Assembly (NCBI RefSeq): GCF_003993795.1
Contig: NZ_RWKV01000008.1
Coordinates: 620,001-684,000 of the forward strand
Length of the DNA stretch: 64,000 nucleotides
Source of the DNA: Aquabacter cavernae
Lineage (GTDB): Bacteria; Pseudomonadota; Alphaproteobacteria; Rhizobiales; Xanthobacteraceae
Direction of reading: 5' to 3'
The translations under genes were made by a program, and so were the position numbers. Shown one piece after another: positions 39,469 to 48,070 of this stretch (its first letter is position 1; each line of letters begins with the position of its first letter). The notes beneath the pieces are model-generated. The model saw only the letters and a list, made by a program, of their open reading frames with translations, was not told the origin of the DNA and ran no database searches.

Positions 39469-39951
39469 TCAGTCGTCTTCCAACTTGCCCATATGGTGCT
39501 GCGCATAGAGCTGCACACCGAGACGCGCCACGAGGTCGAGCTGGGTCTCAAGGAAGTCGATATGGCCTTCCTCGTCCGTCATCAGTTCCTCGAAGAGGTC
39601 GCGGCTGGGGAAGTCCTTCACCGAGCTGCTGTAGGCCGCGGCTTCCTGGTAGAGGGCGCGGGCTTCCTGCTCGGCGGCGAGGTCGGCCTCAAGGATTTCC
39701 TTGATGTCCTGACCGATACGCAGCGGATCGAGCACCTGCAGGTTCGGAAAACCGTCCAGGAACAGGATGCGATCCACGAACTTGTCGGCGTGCACCATCT
39801 CCTCGATGGATTCGGCGCGCCACTTCTTGGCGAGGTCCTTGAAACCCCAGTTTTCCAGCATGCGATAGTGCAGCCAGTACTGGTTGATCGCCGTCAGCTC
39901 CGACCGAAGGCCACGATTGAGATACTCGATGACCTTAGCATCGCCCTTCAT
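39469..39951 (-). CDS. bfr: Bacterioferritin
   Basis: The 160-residue protein [32 protein letters not shown] is a haem-containing iron-storage ferritin. [21 protein letters not shown] holds ferroxidase ligands and the haem-ligating methionine. The later [12 protein letters not shown] carries remaining site residues. Twenty-four subunits form a shell that oxidises and stores iron. ATG at 39951 was chosen; upstream in-frame codons are not family-like. An Irr-box-like palindrome lies 82 bases upstream of the start, and the ferredoxin that helps mobilise this iron is encoded next upstream. Confidence 0.96.
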   Translation of the reverse strand: MKGDAKVIEYLNRGLRSELTAINQYWLHYRMLENWGFKDLAKKWRAESIEEMVHADKFVDRILFLDGFPNLQVLDPLRIGQDIKEILEADLAAEQEARALYQEAAAYSSSVKDFPSRDLFEELMTDEEGHIDFLETQLDLVARLGVQLYAQHHMGKLEDD

Positions 39952-40032
39952 TGTAAGCTCCTTCGCCCAAGTCCCTGGGCCCAAGTCCCTGCGCCCAAGT
40001 GCCTGAGCGTCTCGTGCTACCCTGAAATCAGA

Positions 40033-40049
40033 CTTAGAGGAATTCTAAA
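40033..40049 (-). promoter_or_regulatory. Candidate Irr box (iron control element) upstream of bfr
   Basis: CTTAGAGGAATTCTAAA matches the palindrome TTTAGA-N5-TCTAAA at 11 of 12 arm positions, with only the first base differing. This is the form of the rhizobial iron control element bound by the Fur-family regulator Irr. Irr represses bacterioferritin under iron limitation in Bradyrhizobium, which fits its location. Confidence 0.7.
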
Positions 40050-40106
40050 GAAAAGACAAGCAGGACCCCCACGCCCCCCGTTCCCGGGGTGATGCGACAA
40101 AGCCGC

Positions 40107-40343
40107 CTATTCGGCGGCGACCAGCTTCGTGGAGAGCGCGGCGCCCGGGCATTCCACCGGGCAATCGGAGCAGGAGCCGTGCACCTGATCAAGAATCGCC
40201 CGGATGGTGCGGGCACAGCGACCGCATTGCGGCGAGCAGCCCAGGCACCGATACACCTGTCCGGGGGAGCGCACGCCCGACGAGTTGGCGAGCACGTCCC
40301 GCACTTGGTGATCGGAAAAGACGTTGCAAGAGCAAACAATCAT
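40107..40343 (-). CDS. bfd: Bacterioferritin-associated ferredoxin (2Fe-2S)
   Basis: The 78-residue protein MIVCSCNVFSDHQVRDVL has the BFD [2Fe-2S] ligands: CSC at residues 4-6 and CLGCSPQCGRC later, the C-x-C...C-x2-C arrangement with additional cysteines. Bfd docks on bacterioferritin and reduces the core to release Fe(II). It is slightly longer at the C-terminus, with an extra Cys cluster (CSDCPVEC), than E. coli Bfd (64 residues). A perfect Irr-box-like palindrome lies about 20 bases upstream of the start codon. Confidence 0.92.
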   Translation of the reverse strand: MIVCSCNVFSDHQVRDVLANSSGVRSPGQVYRCLGCSPQCGRCARTIRAILDQVHGSCSDCPVECPGAALSTKLVAAE

Positions 40344-40363
40344 CGAGCGACCGGGCGTTCTAG

Positions 40364-40380
40364 TTTAGATTCTTTCTAAA
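40364..40380 (-). promoter_or_regulatory. Candidate Irr box (iron control element) upstream of bfd
   Basis: TTTAGATTCTTTCTAAA is a perfect inverted repeat TTTAGA-N5-TCTAAA. Its position, 20 bases before the bfd ATG, would block RNA polymerase or the ribosome region if bound. The only gene it can serve is bfd, since the plus-strand side has no gene nearby. Confidence 0.75.
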
Positions 40381-40638
40381 CCACTGGATTGTCTCTATTT
40401 TTTGCCTGTCACCGGGTCCCGCGTCAATCCCGGCGACACCCTCGCAAGGATCAAAACAGCGCGAAAGAGGGGCCCCAAACCGTACTTTCTAATCATTCTA
40501 TTTTGCGGCCAGCCAACGATCTCTTTGCCCATCAAGAAGAAAACAGCCTGTCGAACCCGCGTGACTGCCGCATGGGTGCCGACCCTGGTAGAATTGCGTA
40601 GGGCATAATCCCGTAGCCGAAACGGAAAGCCGTACGGC

Positions 40639-43149
40639 TCAGTCGGGCAGGTGGATCTCGCAGAGCATGCCCATCTCCACGCCGCGCCTCAGGCGCAATT
40701 GCGCGCCGTTCGCCTGCATGAGCGCAGCAAGCCGGGCCATGCGGAACGGGCGGCCGCTGCCGGTGAAGCGATCGGAAACGGCGGCGGTTTTGAATGGCGA
40801 AAGGGCAATGGCGATCTCTTCCTCGCTCAGCCCGCGCCCGCCGTCGCGCACCAGGATGACCACTCCCGCATGGGTAGCCGGATCGGCACGGCGGGAGGAG
40901 ACGAGCACCTGCCCTCCGGCCGGCGTCGCCTGGACGGCCTCCTCCAGCAGCAGGCGCAAGCCCTCGTCGAGAATTGCGGGATTGAACCAGGCATCGAGGT
41001 CGTCGGCCATGTCCCCGCGCAGCAGGACGCGCCGGCGCTTGGCGCTCGCCTGGACATGGTCGAGCGCCAAGCGTGTGGCGACGGAAACGTCCACACTCGT
41101 GCGCGGGTCCACAGCCGCCGCCGCATTCAGCGCCTCGATATCCGCAAGGCTCGCCAGCAATTGCTGCGCGGCGATCGCCGCAGCTTCCGCCTGCTTGGCA
41201 TAGCGGTTGTTCCCCACGGGGCCGAAGGTGGAGCCGCGCACGGCATCCACGAAACCCATGATGGAGGTGAGCGGCACGCGAACCGCATGGGAGACCCTCC
41301 GCACGAAAGGCTCCATGGCCACCGAAAGATCGGCGTCCGCGGCGGCGACCCGGGTTTCGGGACGCCGCGTGGCGGGATGCGCCGCCAGGGCGCCGTCGTC
41401 CGCACGCTCTTTCGGCTCGCGCAGGATGAGGCAATAGCGGCCCGAACCCCGGACAGCGCGAACGATCAGCGCATCCAGCTCCGTCTCGATACCCAGCCGA
41501 TGCCGGGCCCGAAGCGCCCCTTCGCGTGGGGCCGCATCGTCGGGCGATTCGACCGCCGCATCCAGCAGCGCCACCGCATCCACCTGGCTTCCGGGGGCGA
41601 AAGTCAGGGTGAAGGGCTCGCCTTTCAGCTCGGTGGCCGTGAAGCCGCACAATTCAGCGGCGGCAGTATTCATCTCCTCGATGATCCCGGAGGCATCCAG
41701 CAGGAAGACGGGGAAGGGGATGACATCCAGCGCCTCTGCCCGCCCGCGCGCCCGTTCCGCGGCCACATCCACCTGCGGCGCGATCACCACGGGCGGAGGA
41801 GGGGCGACAGGCGGAGGTGGAGGCGGCGGAAGGGGCTCCAGCGCCCGCAGCGTATGGATGATGGCCGTCTGCCCGCGCCAGGGCGCCGAGAGCAGCCGCA
41901 CATCCACGGAGCGGCCAGGCCCCGCGAGGGATTTCAGTTCCAGCCGCCCATCGCCGCCACGCACCAGCAGGCGTCCGAGCCCGCCGGCATCGCGGAAGGC
42001 GTCGGCATCCGGCGTGCCCACCCATTCCAGCAGCGTCTCATTCACATGGACGATGGCGCCCCGCTGCTGGACGGCAAGGCCGATGGGCAGGCGGTCGAGA
42101 AGGCCATCCTGCCAAGAGGTCTGCTCGACGGGGGCGGCAGCGGGCTGCGGGACAACAGGGGCGGGCACGGGCTCAGGCAGGGGCGCGCTCGGTTGAGGCG
42201 CGTAGGCGATCGGCTCCTCCCGCCGTGTCTCCGGAGGCGGCGGCTCGTGTTCCACGGGCGCGTCGGTGCGCGGCGCATCCTGGGACGGGGATGCGACCGG
42301 GGCGGGCTTCGGCCAATTGTCGATGGCTTCGTTCAGGGAGCGGGCGATCTCGTGGAACGCGGTTCGCTCGCGGGGCGAGAGGGCGCCGCCGCGCAGCGGC
42401 ACCACGTTTTCCGGAGCCCGGGGCGGGGCGGGCGGACGGGGAGGGGCCTGCCAGATGAGGCCGAACCCCCGCACGCCGATGCGCCGGCGGGCGGCATCGA
42501 ACAGCGGGACGCCGCCGATCTCGATGCGCCGCGGCGGGTCTTCCCCGGTCCACAGCACCGCATCGGAGAAGGTGGCCCCGCCCATGAGCATGTCGGAGAC
42601 GCGGGCCGTGTCCTTCAGCACCCCGTCTGCGGCGAGATCCGAAAAGGTGCGGCCCTGCCAGGCCCGCAGGCGCGGGCCGAGCGCCTCGATGAAGGATGCG
42701 GAGAGGGAGAGGATGCGCCCCTCGCCGTCCGCCTCCCATGTGAAGCGCACGGGGCGCGCGGGCGGCGGCTCCGGCTCAACGGTCGCAGCAGGCGCCGCCG
42801 GGGGCGGCGGGGCCTCGGCCATGGCGGCGGGGTCGGCAAACAGCACGACCGGGCCGATGGGCGTGGTGAGGGCGAGGCAGGAGAAGACACGCGGGACAAA
42901 GGCGGACGGCAGGCGCACCCGCTCCAGCCGGGGGGTATGGCCCGGGAGCGCCGCCACATGCCGGGCGATGGCGGCGACGCTGGCGGGCGCGGGCGCGTCC
43001 TCCGTGACGCCGAGCGCGGCGCAGGCGGAGGTGGCTGCGACAACACGCCCGTCGGACAGCAGCACGAGAAAGGACGCAAGATCCTGACGGCGCAGCGGAG
43101 CGAACGCTGGCTCGTTGAGCGACAGGAGACGGGACGTGTGCTCGCTCAT
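40639..43149 (-). CDS. PAS-containing sensor histidine kinase-like protein with degenerate ATP site
   Basis: The 836-residue protein (start MSEHTSRLLSLNEPAF at 43149) has no clear membrane helix. PAS-like segments occupy its first 560 residues, separated by Pro/Ala-rich linkers. A HisKA-like helix pair has phospho-acceptor H621 in RRVSHAVRVPLTSI. The C-terminal HATPase-like domain keeps DxGxG (DGGRG, residues 769-773) and a GSGRPFRMARL lid. However, the N-box reads LLLEEAVQATP at 733-743, replacing both asparagines of the usual NLLxNA. It may bind ATP poorly or act as a pseudokinase, DivL-like in principle. No response regulator is adjacent. Confidence 0.75.
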   Translation of the reverse strand: MSEHTSRLLSLNEPAFAPLRRQDLASFLVLLSDGRVVAATSACAALGVTEDAPAPASVAAIARHVAALPGHTPRLERVRLPSAFVPRVFSCLALTTPIGPVVLFADPAAMAEAPPPPAAPAATVEPEPPPARPVRFTWEADGEGRILSLSASFIEALGPRLRAWQGRTFSDLAADGVLKDTARVSDMLMGGATFSDAVLWTGEDPPRRIEIGGVPLFDAARRRIGVRGFGLIWQAPPRPPAPPRAPENVVPLRGGALSPRERTAFHEIARSLNEAIDNWPKPAPVASPSQDAPRTDAPVEHEPPPPETRREEPIAYAPQPSAPLPEPVPAPVVPQPAAAPVEQTSWQDGLLDRLPIGLAVQQRGAIVHVNETLLEWVGTPDADAFRDAGGLGRLLVRGGDGRLELKSLAGPGRSVDVRLLSAPWRGQTAIIHTLRALEPLPPPPPPPVAPPPPVVIAPQVDVAAERARGRAEALDVIPFPVFLLDASGIIEEMNTAAAELCGFTATELKGEPFTLTFAPGSQVDAVALLDAAVESPDDAAPREGALRARHRLGIETELDALIVRAVRGSGRYCLILREPKERADDGALAAHPATRRPETRVAAADADLSVAMEPFVRRVSHAVRVPLTSIMGFVDAVRGSTFGPVGNNRYAKQAEAAAIAAQQLLASLADIEALNAAAAVDPRTSVDVSVATRLALDHVQASAKRRRVLLRGDMADDLDAWFNPAILDEGLRLLLEEAVQATPAGGQVLVSSRRADPATHAGVVILVRDGGRGLSEEEIAIALSPFKTAAVSDRFTGSGRPFRMARLAALMQANGAQLRLRRGVEMGMLCEIHLPD

Positions 43150-43352
43150 GACCTCAGACAGAACGCGGGCCCGCAGGCCCTTCCAGGTGCGACCGCGCCT
43201 GTACCGCAACTATTCCACTCAAAGATTAACGTCCCGGCAATCGCATTCCCGTCGTGAAACGGCACCAAGATGCGACGGAACGACGCCGAAAGAGCGCCGT
43301 GCGCCGGGAAATGGCCGGCCCAAGCCTTGAACGGGCGGACTAAACCCTTGAA

Positions 43353-43384
43353 CATGTAAAACTAAATGTCCGTTCGTTTACATG
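43353..43384. promoter_or_regulatory. Inverted repeat upstream of the first phasin gene
   Basis: CATGTAAA at 43353-43360 and TTTACATG at 43377-43384 are a perfect inverted repeat with a 16-base spacer. It lies 89 bases before the phasin start in AT-richer DNA, in the 323-base gap between the divergent kinase and phasin genes. An operator is likely; PhaR-type PHB regulators are a candidate, not shown. Confidence 0.5.
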
Positions 43385-43472
43385 AAGCCAATTCCATCCC
43401 GCGCAAACCATCACTAAGATCGCACCGGAACCGCCGGTTCGGAGGATCCCCAACGCCCGAGGAGTGACGACG

Positions 43473-44024
43473 ATGAGCAGCAAGTTCGGTCCCGACCTCG
43501 AGTTGCCCGCTGAGTTGCGGGTCATCGCGGAGAAGAATGTGGCGCAGGCGCGCCAGGCTTTCGACACCCTGTTCGATTCCGCCCGCAGCGCGGTCGGAGA
43601 TTCCGAGGAGCGGATCAAGGAAGTGCAGTCCGGCATCAAGGAACTGCGCGCCAAGACCATCGGCCTCGTGGAAGCCAATGTGAATGCCTCGTTCGATTTC
43701 CTGAACAAGCTCGTCCAGGCGAGGAGCCCGCAGGAAGTGCTGAGCCTCCAGGCGGCCTTCGTCACCGAGCAGGTGCAGGCTGTCGCGGCCCAGGCCGCCA
43801 CGTTCGGCGCGGATGCCCGCACGCTGGGCGAATCCACCATCCGCTCGCTGGATGAGCACGCCCGCGCTTTGGCCGATCGCCTCCAGACGCTCACCACCGC
43901 CGCCACGGCCCATGCCAAGTCGGTGGCGGAAGACTTGCAGACTGCGGGCGCCGCAACCGCGAAGACGGCGCAGTCGGCATTCGAACAGGCCACCAAGCCG
44001 AACGATCCGAACCAGACCTACTGA
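43473..44024 (+). CDS. Phasin family protein (PHB granule-associated), first copy
   Basis: The 183-residue protein MSSKFGPDLELPAELRVIAEKN is Ala/Gln/Glu-rich and almost wholly helical. RSPQEVLSLQAAFVTEQVQAV is a phasin family core. Phasins coat polyhydroxybutyrate granules and control their size and number. ATG at 43473 has GAGGAG eight bases upstream; a GTG three codons earlier is possible. It is the first of two distinct phasin genes in a row. Confidence 0.9.
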   Translation: MSSKFGPDLELPAELRVIAEKNVAQARQAFDTLFDSARSAVGDSEERIKEVQSGIKELRAKTIGLVEANVNASFDFLNKLVQARSPQEVLSLQAAFVTEQVQAVAAQAATFGADARTLGESTIRSLDEHARALADRLQTLTTAATAHAKSVAEDLQTAGAATAKTAQSAFEQATKPNDPNQTY

Positions 44025-44050
44025 CGCTTACGTCATCCGGCTCCTCGATT

Positions 44051-44081
44051 GTGCGGCGCAAAAAACCATTTTGTGCCGCAC
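44051..44081. other. Hairpin between the two phasin genes
   Basis: A 13-bp stem GTGCGGCGCAAAA / TTTTGTGCCGCAC (one G-T mismatch or wobble) has a five-base loop. No T-run follows, so it is only a weak terminator candidate; being a TGC-rich palindrome in a phasin promoter it could instead be an operator. Confidence 0.5.
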
Positions 44082-44201
44082 CTATCGTGCGTTATGATCC
44101 ATTTGGGATCGGAAAGAGCGCGGTGCACACCTGTGCGATTGCATAGGGGAGGTACGGCGGTCTTCACGGCGTCGTAAACCGACCAGCGCACCGAGGAAGT
44201 C

Positions 44202-44660
44202 ATGAACGAGAGCTTTGCCAAAGCGTTCCAGGATCAGATGGCCGCTGCCAGCAGCGCCTTCTCCAAGTTCGAGATGCCGGCCCCCTTCCGCGACATGGCG
44301 GAAAAGGGCGTGCTGTCGGCCCGCGGCAACTACGAGAAGTTCAAGGAAGCCGCCGAGCAGACCTCCGACATGTTCGAGGGTTCCTGTTCCACCGCCGCCA
44401 AGGGCGTGGCTGAGTACAATCTCAAGTCCCTGGAAATCCTGCGCTCGAACATGAACACGGCGTTCGATTTCTTCGCCACCGTTCTGTCGGCCAAGACCCC
44501 CTCCGAGGCGGTCGAGCTGTCCACCTCGCACCTGCGTTCGCAGTACGAGACCCTCCAGAGCCAGGCCAAGGAACTCTCCACCCTCGCTCAGAAGATCGCC
44601 ACCGACAGCTCCGAGCCCCTCAAGGCCGCTGCCGAGAAGACCTTCCGTCCCGCCGCCTGA
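44202..44660 (+). CDS. Phasin family protein, second copy
   Basis: The 152-residue helical protein MNESFAKAFQDQMAAASSAFSKF has the phasin core SAKTPSEAVELSTSHLRSQYETLQSQ. It is clearly homologous in layout to the first phasin but shares only the family motif ((S/K)(A/T)P-type then EV/EAV...L), so the two are not a recent duplication. Codon use is like that of a well-expressed gene. A strong terminator follows. Confidence 0.9.
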   Translation: MNESFAKAFQDQMAAASSAFSKFEMPAPFRDMAEKGVLSARGNYEKFKEAAEQTSDMFEGSCSTAAKGVAEYNLKSLEILRSNMNTAFDFFATVLSAKTPSEAVELSTSHLRSQYETLQSQAKELSTLAQKIATDSSEPLKAAAEKTFRPAA

Positions 44661-44681
44661 GCCGGACCTTCTTCCAGTCTG

Positions 44682-44706
44682 AAAGGGCGCCGTTTCGGCG
44701 CCCTTT
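44682..44706 (+). terminator. Intrinsic terminator of the second phasin gene
   Basis: AAAGGGCGCCG pairs with CGGCGCCCTTT around a three-base loop, followed by TTCGTCTG and preceded by GA. The AAA/TTT ends help termination. Confidence 0.82.
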
Positions 44707-44853
44707 TTCGTCTGTCGCTCACGCTCCGCCGACGCGACCCTTGACCGGACGGGCCCGGCTTGCGAAGACGCGACATCGATCCCATCTGCGGTTTCATCAC
44801 CGGGTGGGGATCCCGGTTCACTCCATGGCCTTTTCGGGGGGCGAGTGCCGCCC

Positions 44854-45876
44854 ATGCGCGCGTTAGGTTCGGTTTCCCCCATCCTGGTGGTCGGCCCCTC
44901 CTGGGTCGGCGATATGGTGATGGCCGGCAGCCTCATAGAAAGCCTCCGCCTGCGTGAGCCCGGCCGCCCCATCGACGTCATCGCCCCCGCCGCCGCCCTT
45001 CCCATCGCCAAGCTCATCCGGGGTGTGCGCCGCACCATTCCCCTGGCGCTCGGCCACGGGCAGTTCAGCGTGGTGGCCCGCTGGAAAGCCGGCCGGGCGC
45101 TGAAGGACGAGGGCTATGGCAAGGCCATCATCCTGCCGCGCGCCTTCAAGGCGGCCATCGTTCCCTTCGCGGCGGGCATTCCCGAGCGCATCGGCTATGC
45201 CGCCGAGGGTCGCAGCATCCTGCTGACGGAAGCGCGCCCCGACCGCGACCGGAAGACCGCCCGCACCATCGACCGCTTCGTGGCCCTGGGCGCCCCGAAG
45301 GGTGAGCAGATGCGGGCGCCGCGCCCGGTTCTCTTCCTGCCGGACGGCGCGCGGGAACAGGCGGACGGGCGGTTCCCGCTGCCGGGGGAGGGGCCGATCA
45401 TGGCCTTGTGCCCCGGCGCGGAATACGGCCCGGCCAAGCGCTGGCCGGCGGAACGCTTCGCCCGCCTCGCGGACATGGCGCGCGCGGCGGGCTATCGCGT
45501 CCGCATTCTCGGCGGGCCCAAGGATGCCCCCATCGCGCAGGAGATCGTCGAGCGGGCGGGCGGTATCCCCGACAATCTGGCGGGACGCACAAATCTGATG
45601 GAGGCGGCGGCGATTCTCGCCGGGGCCGACGTGGTTGTCTCCAACGATTCCGGCCTCATGCATGTGGCGGGCGCGCTCGATCGTCCCCTCGTGGTGCTCT
45701 ACGGCTCCTCCTCGGAAAAGATGACCCCGCCCACGGGGCCGCGCTCCACGGTCGTGTCCCACGATCTGCCGTGCCGCCCCTGTTTCAAGCGCGAGTGCCC
45801 GCTCGGCACGCTCGCCTGCTTCGAGGCGATCCAGCCGGCCGAAGTGCTGGCCGCTGCCGCGCGGATCCGGGGATGA
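44854..45876 (+). CDS. waaF: LPS heptosyltransferase II (GT9)
   Basis: The 340-residue GT9 enzyme starts MRALGSVSPILVVGPSWVGDMVM; the PSWVGDMVMA motif is typical of WaaF. LCPGAEYGPAKRWPAERFA forms the ADP-heptose site, and SNDSGLMHVAGALDRP the acceptor loop. It adds the second heptose to the LPS inner core. ATG at 44854 is preferred over GTG at 44845 because of spacing from the GGGGCGAG site. It heads a run waaF-waaC-hldD-hldE, all on one strand. Confidence 0.92.
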   Translation: MRALGSVSPILVVGPSWVGDMVMAGSLIESLRLREPGRPIDVIAPAAALPIAKLIRGVRRTIPLALGHGQFSVVARWKAGRALKDEGYGKAIILPRAFKAAIVPFAAGIPERIGYAAEGRSILLTEARPDRDRKTARTIDRFVALGAPKGEQMRAPRPVLFLPDGAREQADGRFPLPGEGPIMALCPGAEYGPAKRWPAERFARLADMARAAGYRVRILGGPKDAPIAQEIVERAGGIPDNLAGRTNLMEAAAILAGADVVVSNDSGLMHVAGALDRPLVVLYGSSSEKMTPPTGPRSTVVSHDLPCRPCFKRECPLGTLACFEAIQPAEVLAAAARIRG

Positions 45877-46961
45877 AAATCCTCATCGTCAAGCTGTCGT
45901 CGCTGGGGGATGTGGTCCACACCTTCCCGGCCCTGACCGATGCGGCCACCCGCATTCCCGGGCTCACCGTGGACTGGGCGGTGGAGGAGGCGTTCGTCCC
46001 TCTCGTGCGCCTGCATCCCGCCGTGCGGCACGTCATTCCCGTTCCCATGCGGCGGCTGCGCAAATCCCCCATCGCCGGCTGGCGCTCGCCGGAGGGGCAG
46101 ACAGTGCGCGCCGCGTTGAAGCAGGAGCGCTATGACCGGGTGATCGACGCGCAGGGGCTGCTGAAGAGCGCCGCCATCGCCTGCTTCGCCTCCGGCCCGC
46201 GCCACGGCTTCGGGCGGGGCTCGGCGCGCGAAGGGCTGGCGCCCTTCTTCTATCGGCGCGGACACCATATCCCCGAGACGGAGCACATGGCCCTGCGCAT
46301 CCGCAAGCTGTTCGCGGCGGCGCTCGGCTATGATCTGGAGGGGCTGCCCATCGATGCGGGGCTCCATCTCGCCCCGGCCCCGGCCACCGCGCCCTATCTT
46401 CTCCTGCTCCACGGCACCACCTGGCCTACCAAGACCTGGACGCCCCATCGCTGGCGGGAACTGGCCGGGATCGCCCACGAGGCGGGCCTCGAATCCCGCA
46501 TCTTCGCGCTGGGGGATGCGGAACGGGTCCGCGCCGACGCGATCCGTCGCGACCTGCCCTTCGTCCATGTGGAGCCGCCGGGACCCATCGACGAGATCGC
46601 CCCGATTCTTGCGGGCGCGCAGGGCGTGGTGGCCGTGGATTCGGGCCTCGGTCATCTGGCGGCGGCCCTCGGCGTGCCCACGGTGGGCCTGTACGGCCCC
46701 ACCAATCCCCGCCTCACCGGCCTTTATGGCGCCAAGGTGCTGGAGGTACGGTCCTTCCGCCCGTGTGCCCCGTGTGAGAAAAGTGCCTGCAAGGTGGCGC
46801 CGCACACGGTGGAAGGACCACCTTGCATGGTGGATCACGGGGCCCAGGCGGCCTGGCGCAGCCTCAACGTGCTGCGGTTCGGCCATGCGGACGCCATGGA
46901 CAAATCGCGGCGGGCCATGGCACAGGAAGCCGGCTCTGCGCCGCGTCCACGGCCTGCGTGA
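45873..46961 (+). CDS. waaC: LPS heptosyltransferase I (GT9)
   Basis: The 362-residue protein MKILIVKLSSLGDVVHTFPALTDA has the WaaC N-terminal motif. RVIDAQGLLKSA, LLHGTTWPTKTWTPHRWRELA and VDSGLGHLAAALGVPTVGLYGPTNP follow in order, matching heptosyltransferase I. It transfers the first L,D-heptose to Kdo. Its start overlaps the waaF stop (ATGA). The last 25 residues are low-complexity (DKSRRAMAQEAGSAPRPRPA) and not conserved. Confidence 0.92.
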   Translation: MKILIVKLSSLGDVVHTFPALTDAATRIPGLTVDWAVEEAFVPLVRLHPAVRHVIPVPMRRLRKSPIAGWRSPEGQTVRAALKQERYDRVIDAQGLLKSAAIACFASGPRHGFGRGSAREGLAPFFYRRGHHIPETEHMALRIRKLFAAALGYDLEGLPIDAGLHLAPAPATAPYLLLLHGTTWPTKTWTPHRWRELAGIAHEAGLESRIFALGDAERVRADAIRRDLPFVHVEPPGPIDEIAPILAGAQGVVAVDSGLGHLAAALGVPTVGLYGPTNPRLTGLYGAKVLEVRSFRPCAPCEKSACKVAPHTVEGPPCMVDHGAQAAWRSLNVLRFGHADAMDKSRRAMAQEAGSAPRPRPA

Positions 46962-47061
46962 CACCGAACGCCCGCGCGGCGCTTGAGCGAGCCCGTTCGG
47001 CACCGGGTAACCGGCACCAGACGGCATGAAACGGAGCGCATCGCTCCCTGAGGTGGCGTCC

Positions 47062-48063
47062 ATGACCGTCTACGGCAATCGCGACACGGTGCTGGTCACC
47101 GGCGGCGCAGGGTTCATCGGATCGAACATCGCGCGCGCCTTCGCGCAGGACGGCTACCGGGTTGTCGTGGCCGACTGGCTCGAATCCGGCCCCAAATGGC
47201 GCAATCTGCAGGACGTGCTGGTTGACGACGTGATCCGCCCCGAGGCCGTTTTGCCCTTCTTGGAGCGGGACGGCGGACGGGTTCGCGCGGTCATCCATAT
47301 GGGCGCCATCTCCGCCACCACCGAGACGGACGGCGACAAGATCGTCTCGCAGAATATCCGCGCCAGCCTCGATCTGTGGGAACTGTGCGCGCGCAAGGGC
47401 CTGCCCTTCATCTATGCCTCCTCCGCCGCCACCTATGGCGACGGCAGCAGGGGCTTCGGGGATGCGGAAACCCTCGCGGACCTCATGAGCCTCGCCCCCC
47501 TCAATCTCTATGGGTGGAGCAAGCTGATGGCCGACCGGCGGTTCCTGTCGGACGTGGCGGCCGGGCGCGCGCACCCGCCACAATGGGCGGGTTTGCGCTT
47601 CTTCAACGTCTACGGGCCGGGCGAGGAGCATAAGGGCGACATGCGCTCGGTGATCCACAAGATCTACCCCACCGCGGCGGCGGGGGAGGCGGTGACGCTC
47701 TTCAAGTCCCACGATCCCGGCTACGCGGATGGCGGGCAATTGCGCGACTTCGTCTATGTGGCCGATTGCGTGGCGGTGGTGCGCTGGCTGGTGGAGACGC
47801 CGTCCGTGAGCGGCATCTTCAATATCGGCACCGGCACCGCCCGCTCCTTCGCGGATCTCGCCCGCGCGGTCTTCTCGGCGGCGGGGCGCGAGCCGCGCAT
47901 CGATTATGTGGACATGCCCGAGCGCATTCGGGGCGCCTACCAGTATTTCACGCAGGCCGACATGACCAAGCTGCGGGCGGCGGGCTTCCATCAGCCCTTC
48001 ACCTCCCTGGAGGACGGCGTGAGCCAATATGTGAGCGCGCATCTGCGCGCCCGGAACGGGTGA
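47062..48063 (+). CDS. hldD: ADP-glyceromanno-heptose 6-epimerase
   Basis: The 333-residue SDR enzyme starts MTVYGNRDTVLVTGGAGFIGSNIA, an NAD(P)-binding GGxGFIG loop. YGWSK gives the catalytic Tyr and Lys, and FFNVYGPGEEHKGDMRSVIHKI is the HldD signature. It converts ADP-D,D-heptose to ADP-L,D-heptose, the donor for WaaC and WaaF. ATG at 47062 follows CTGAGGTGG; an ATG 12 codons upstream is less family-like. Confidence 0.94.
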   Translation: MTVYGNRDTVLVTGGAGFIGSNIARAFAQDGYRVVVADWLESGPKWRNLQDVLVDDVIRPEAVLPFLERDGGRVRAVIHMGAISATTETDGDKIVSQNIRASLDLWELCARKGLPFIYASSAATYGDGSRGFGDAETLADLMSLAPLNLYGWSKLMADRRFLSDVAAGRAHPPQWAGLRFFNVYGPGEEHKGDMRSVIHKIYPTAAAGEAVTLFKSHDPGYADGGQLRDFVYVADCVAVVRWLVETPSVSGIFNIGTGTARSFADLARAVFSAAGREPRIDYVDMPERIRGAYQYFTQADMTKLRAAGFHQPFTSLEDGVSQYVSAHLRARNG

Positions 48064-48070
48064 GGGCGCC

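Noticed and set aside
40389-40608. Two short plus-strand frames of about 70 codons in the bfd-kinase gap
   Set aside because: No ribosome site, no family resemblance, and they overlap each other. The region is AT-richer and looks like ordinary spacer.
40651-43257. 868-codon plus-strand frame over the sensor-kinase gene
   Set aside because: Opposite frame of a GC-rich gene; the minus-strand product has recognisable PAS, HisKA and HATPase-like parts.
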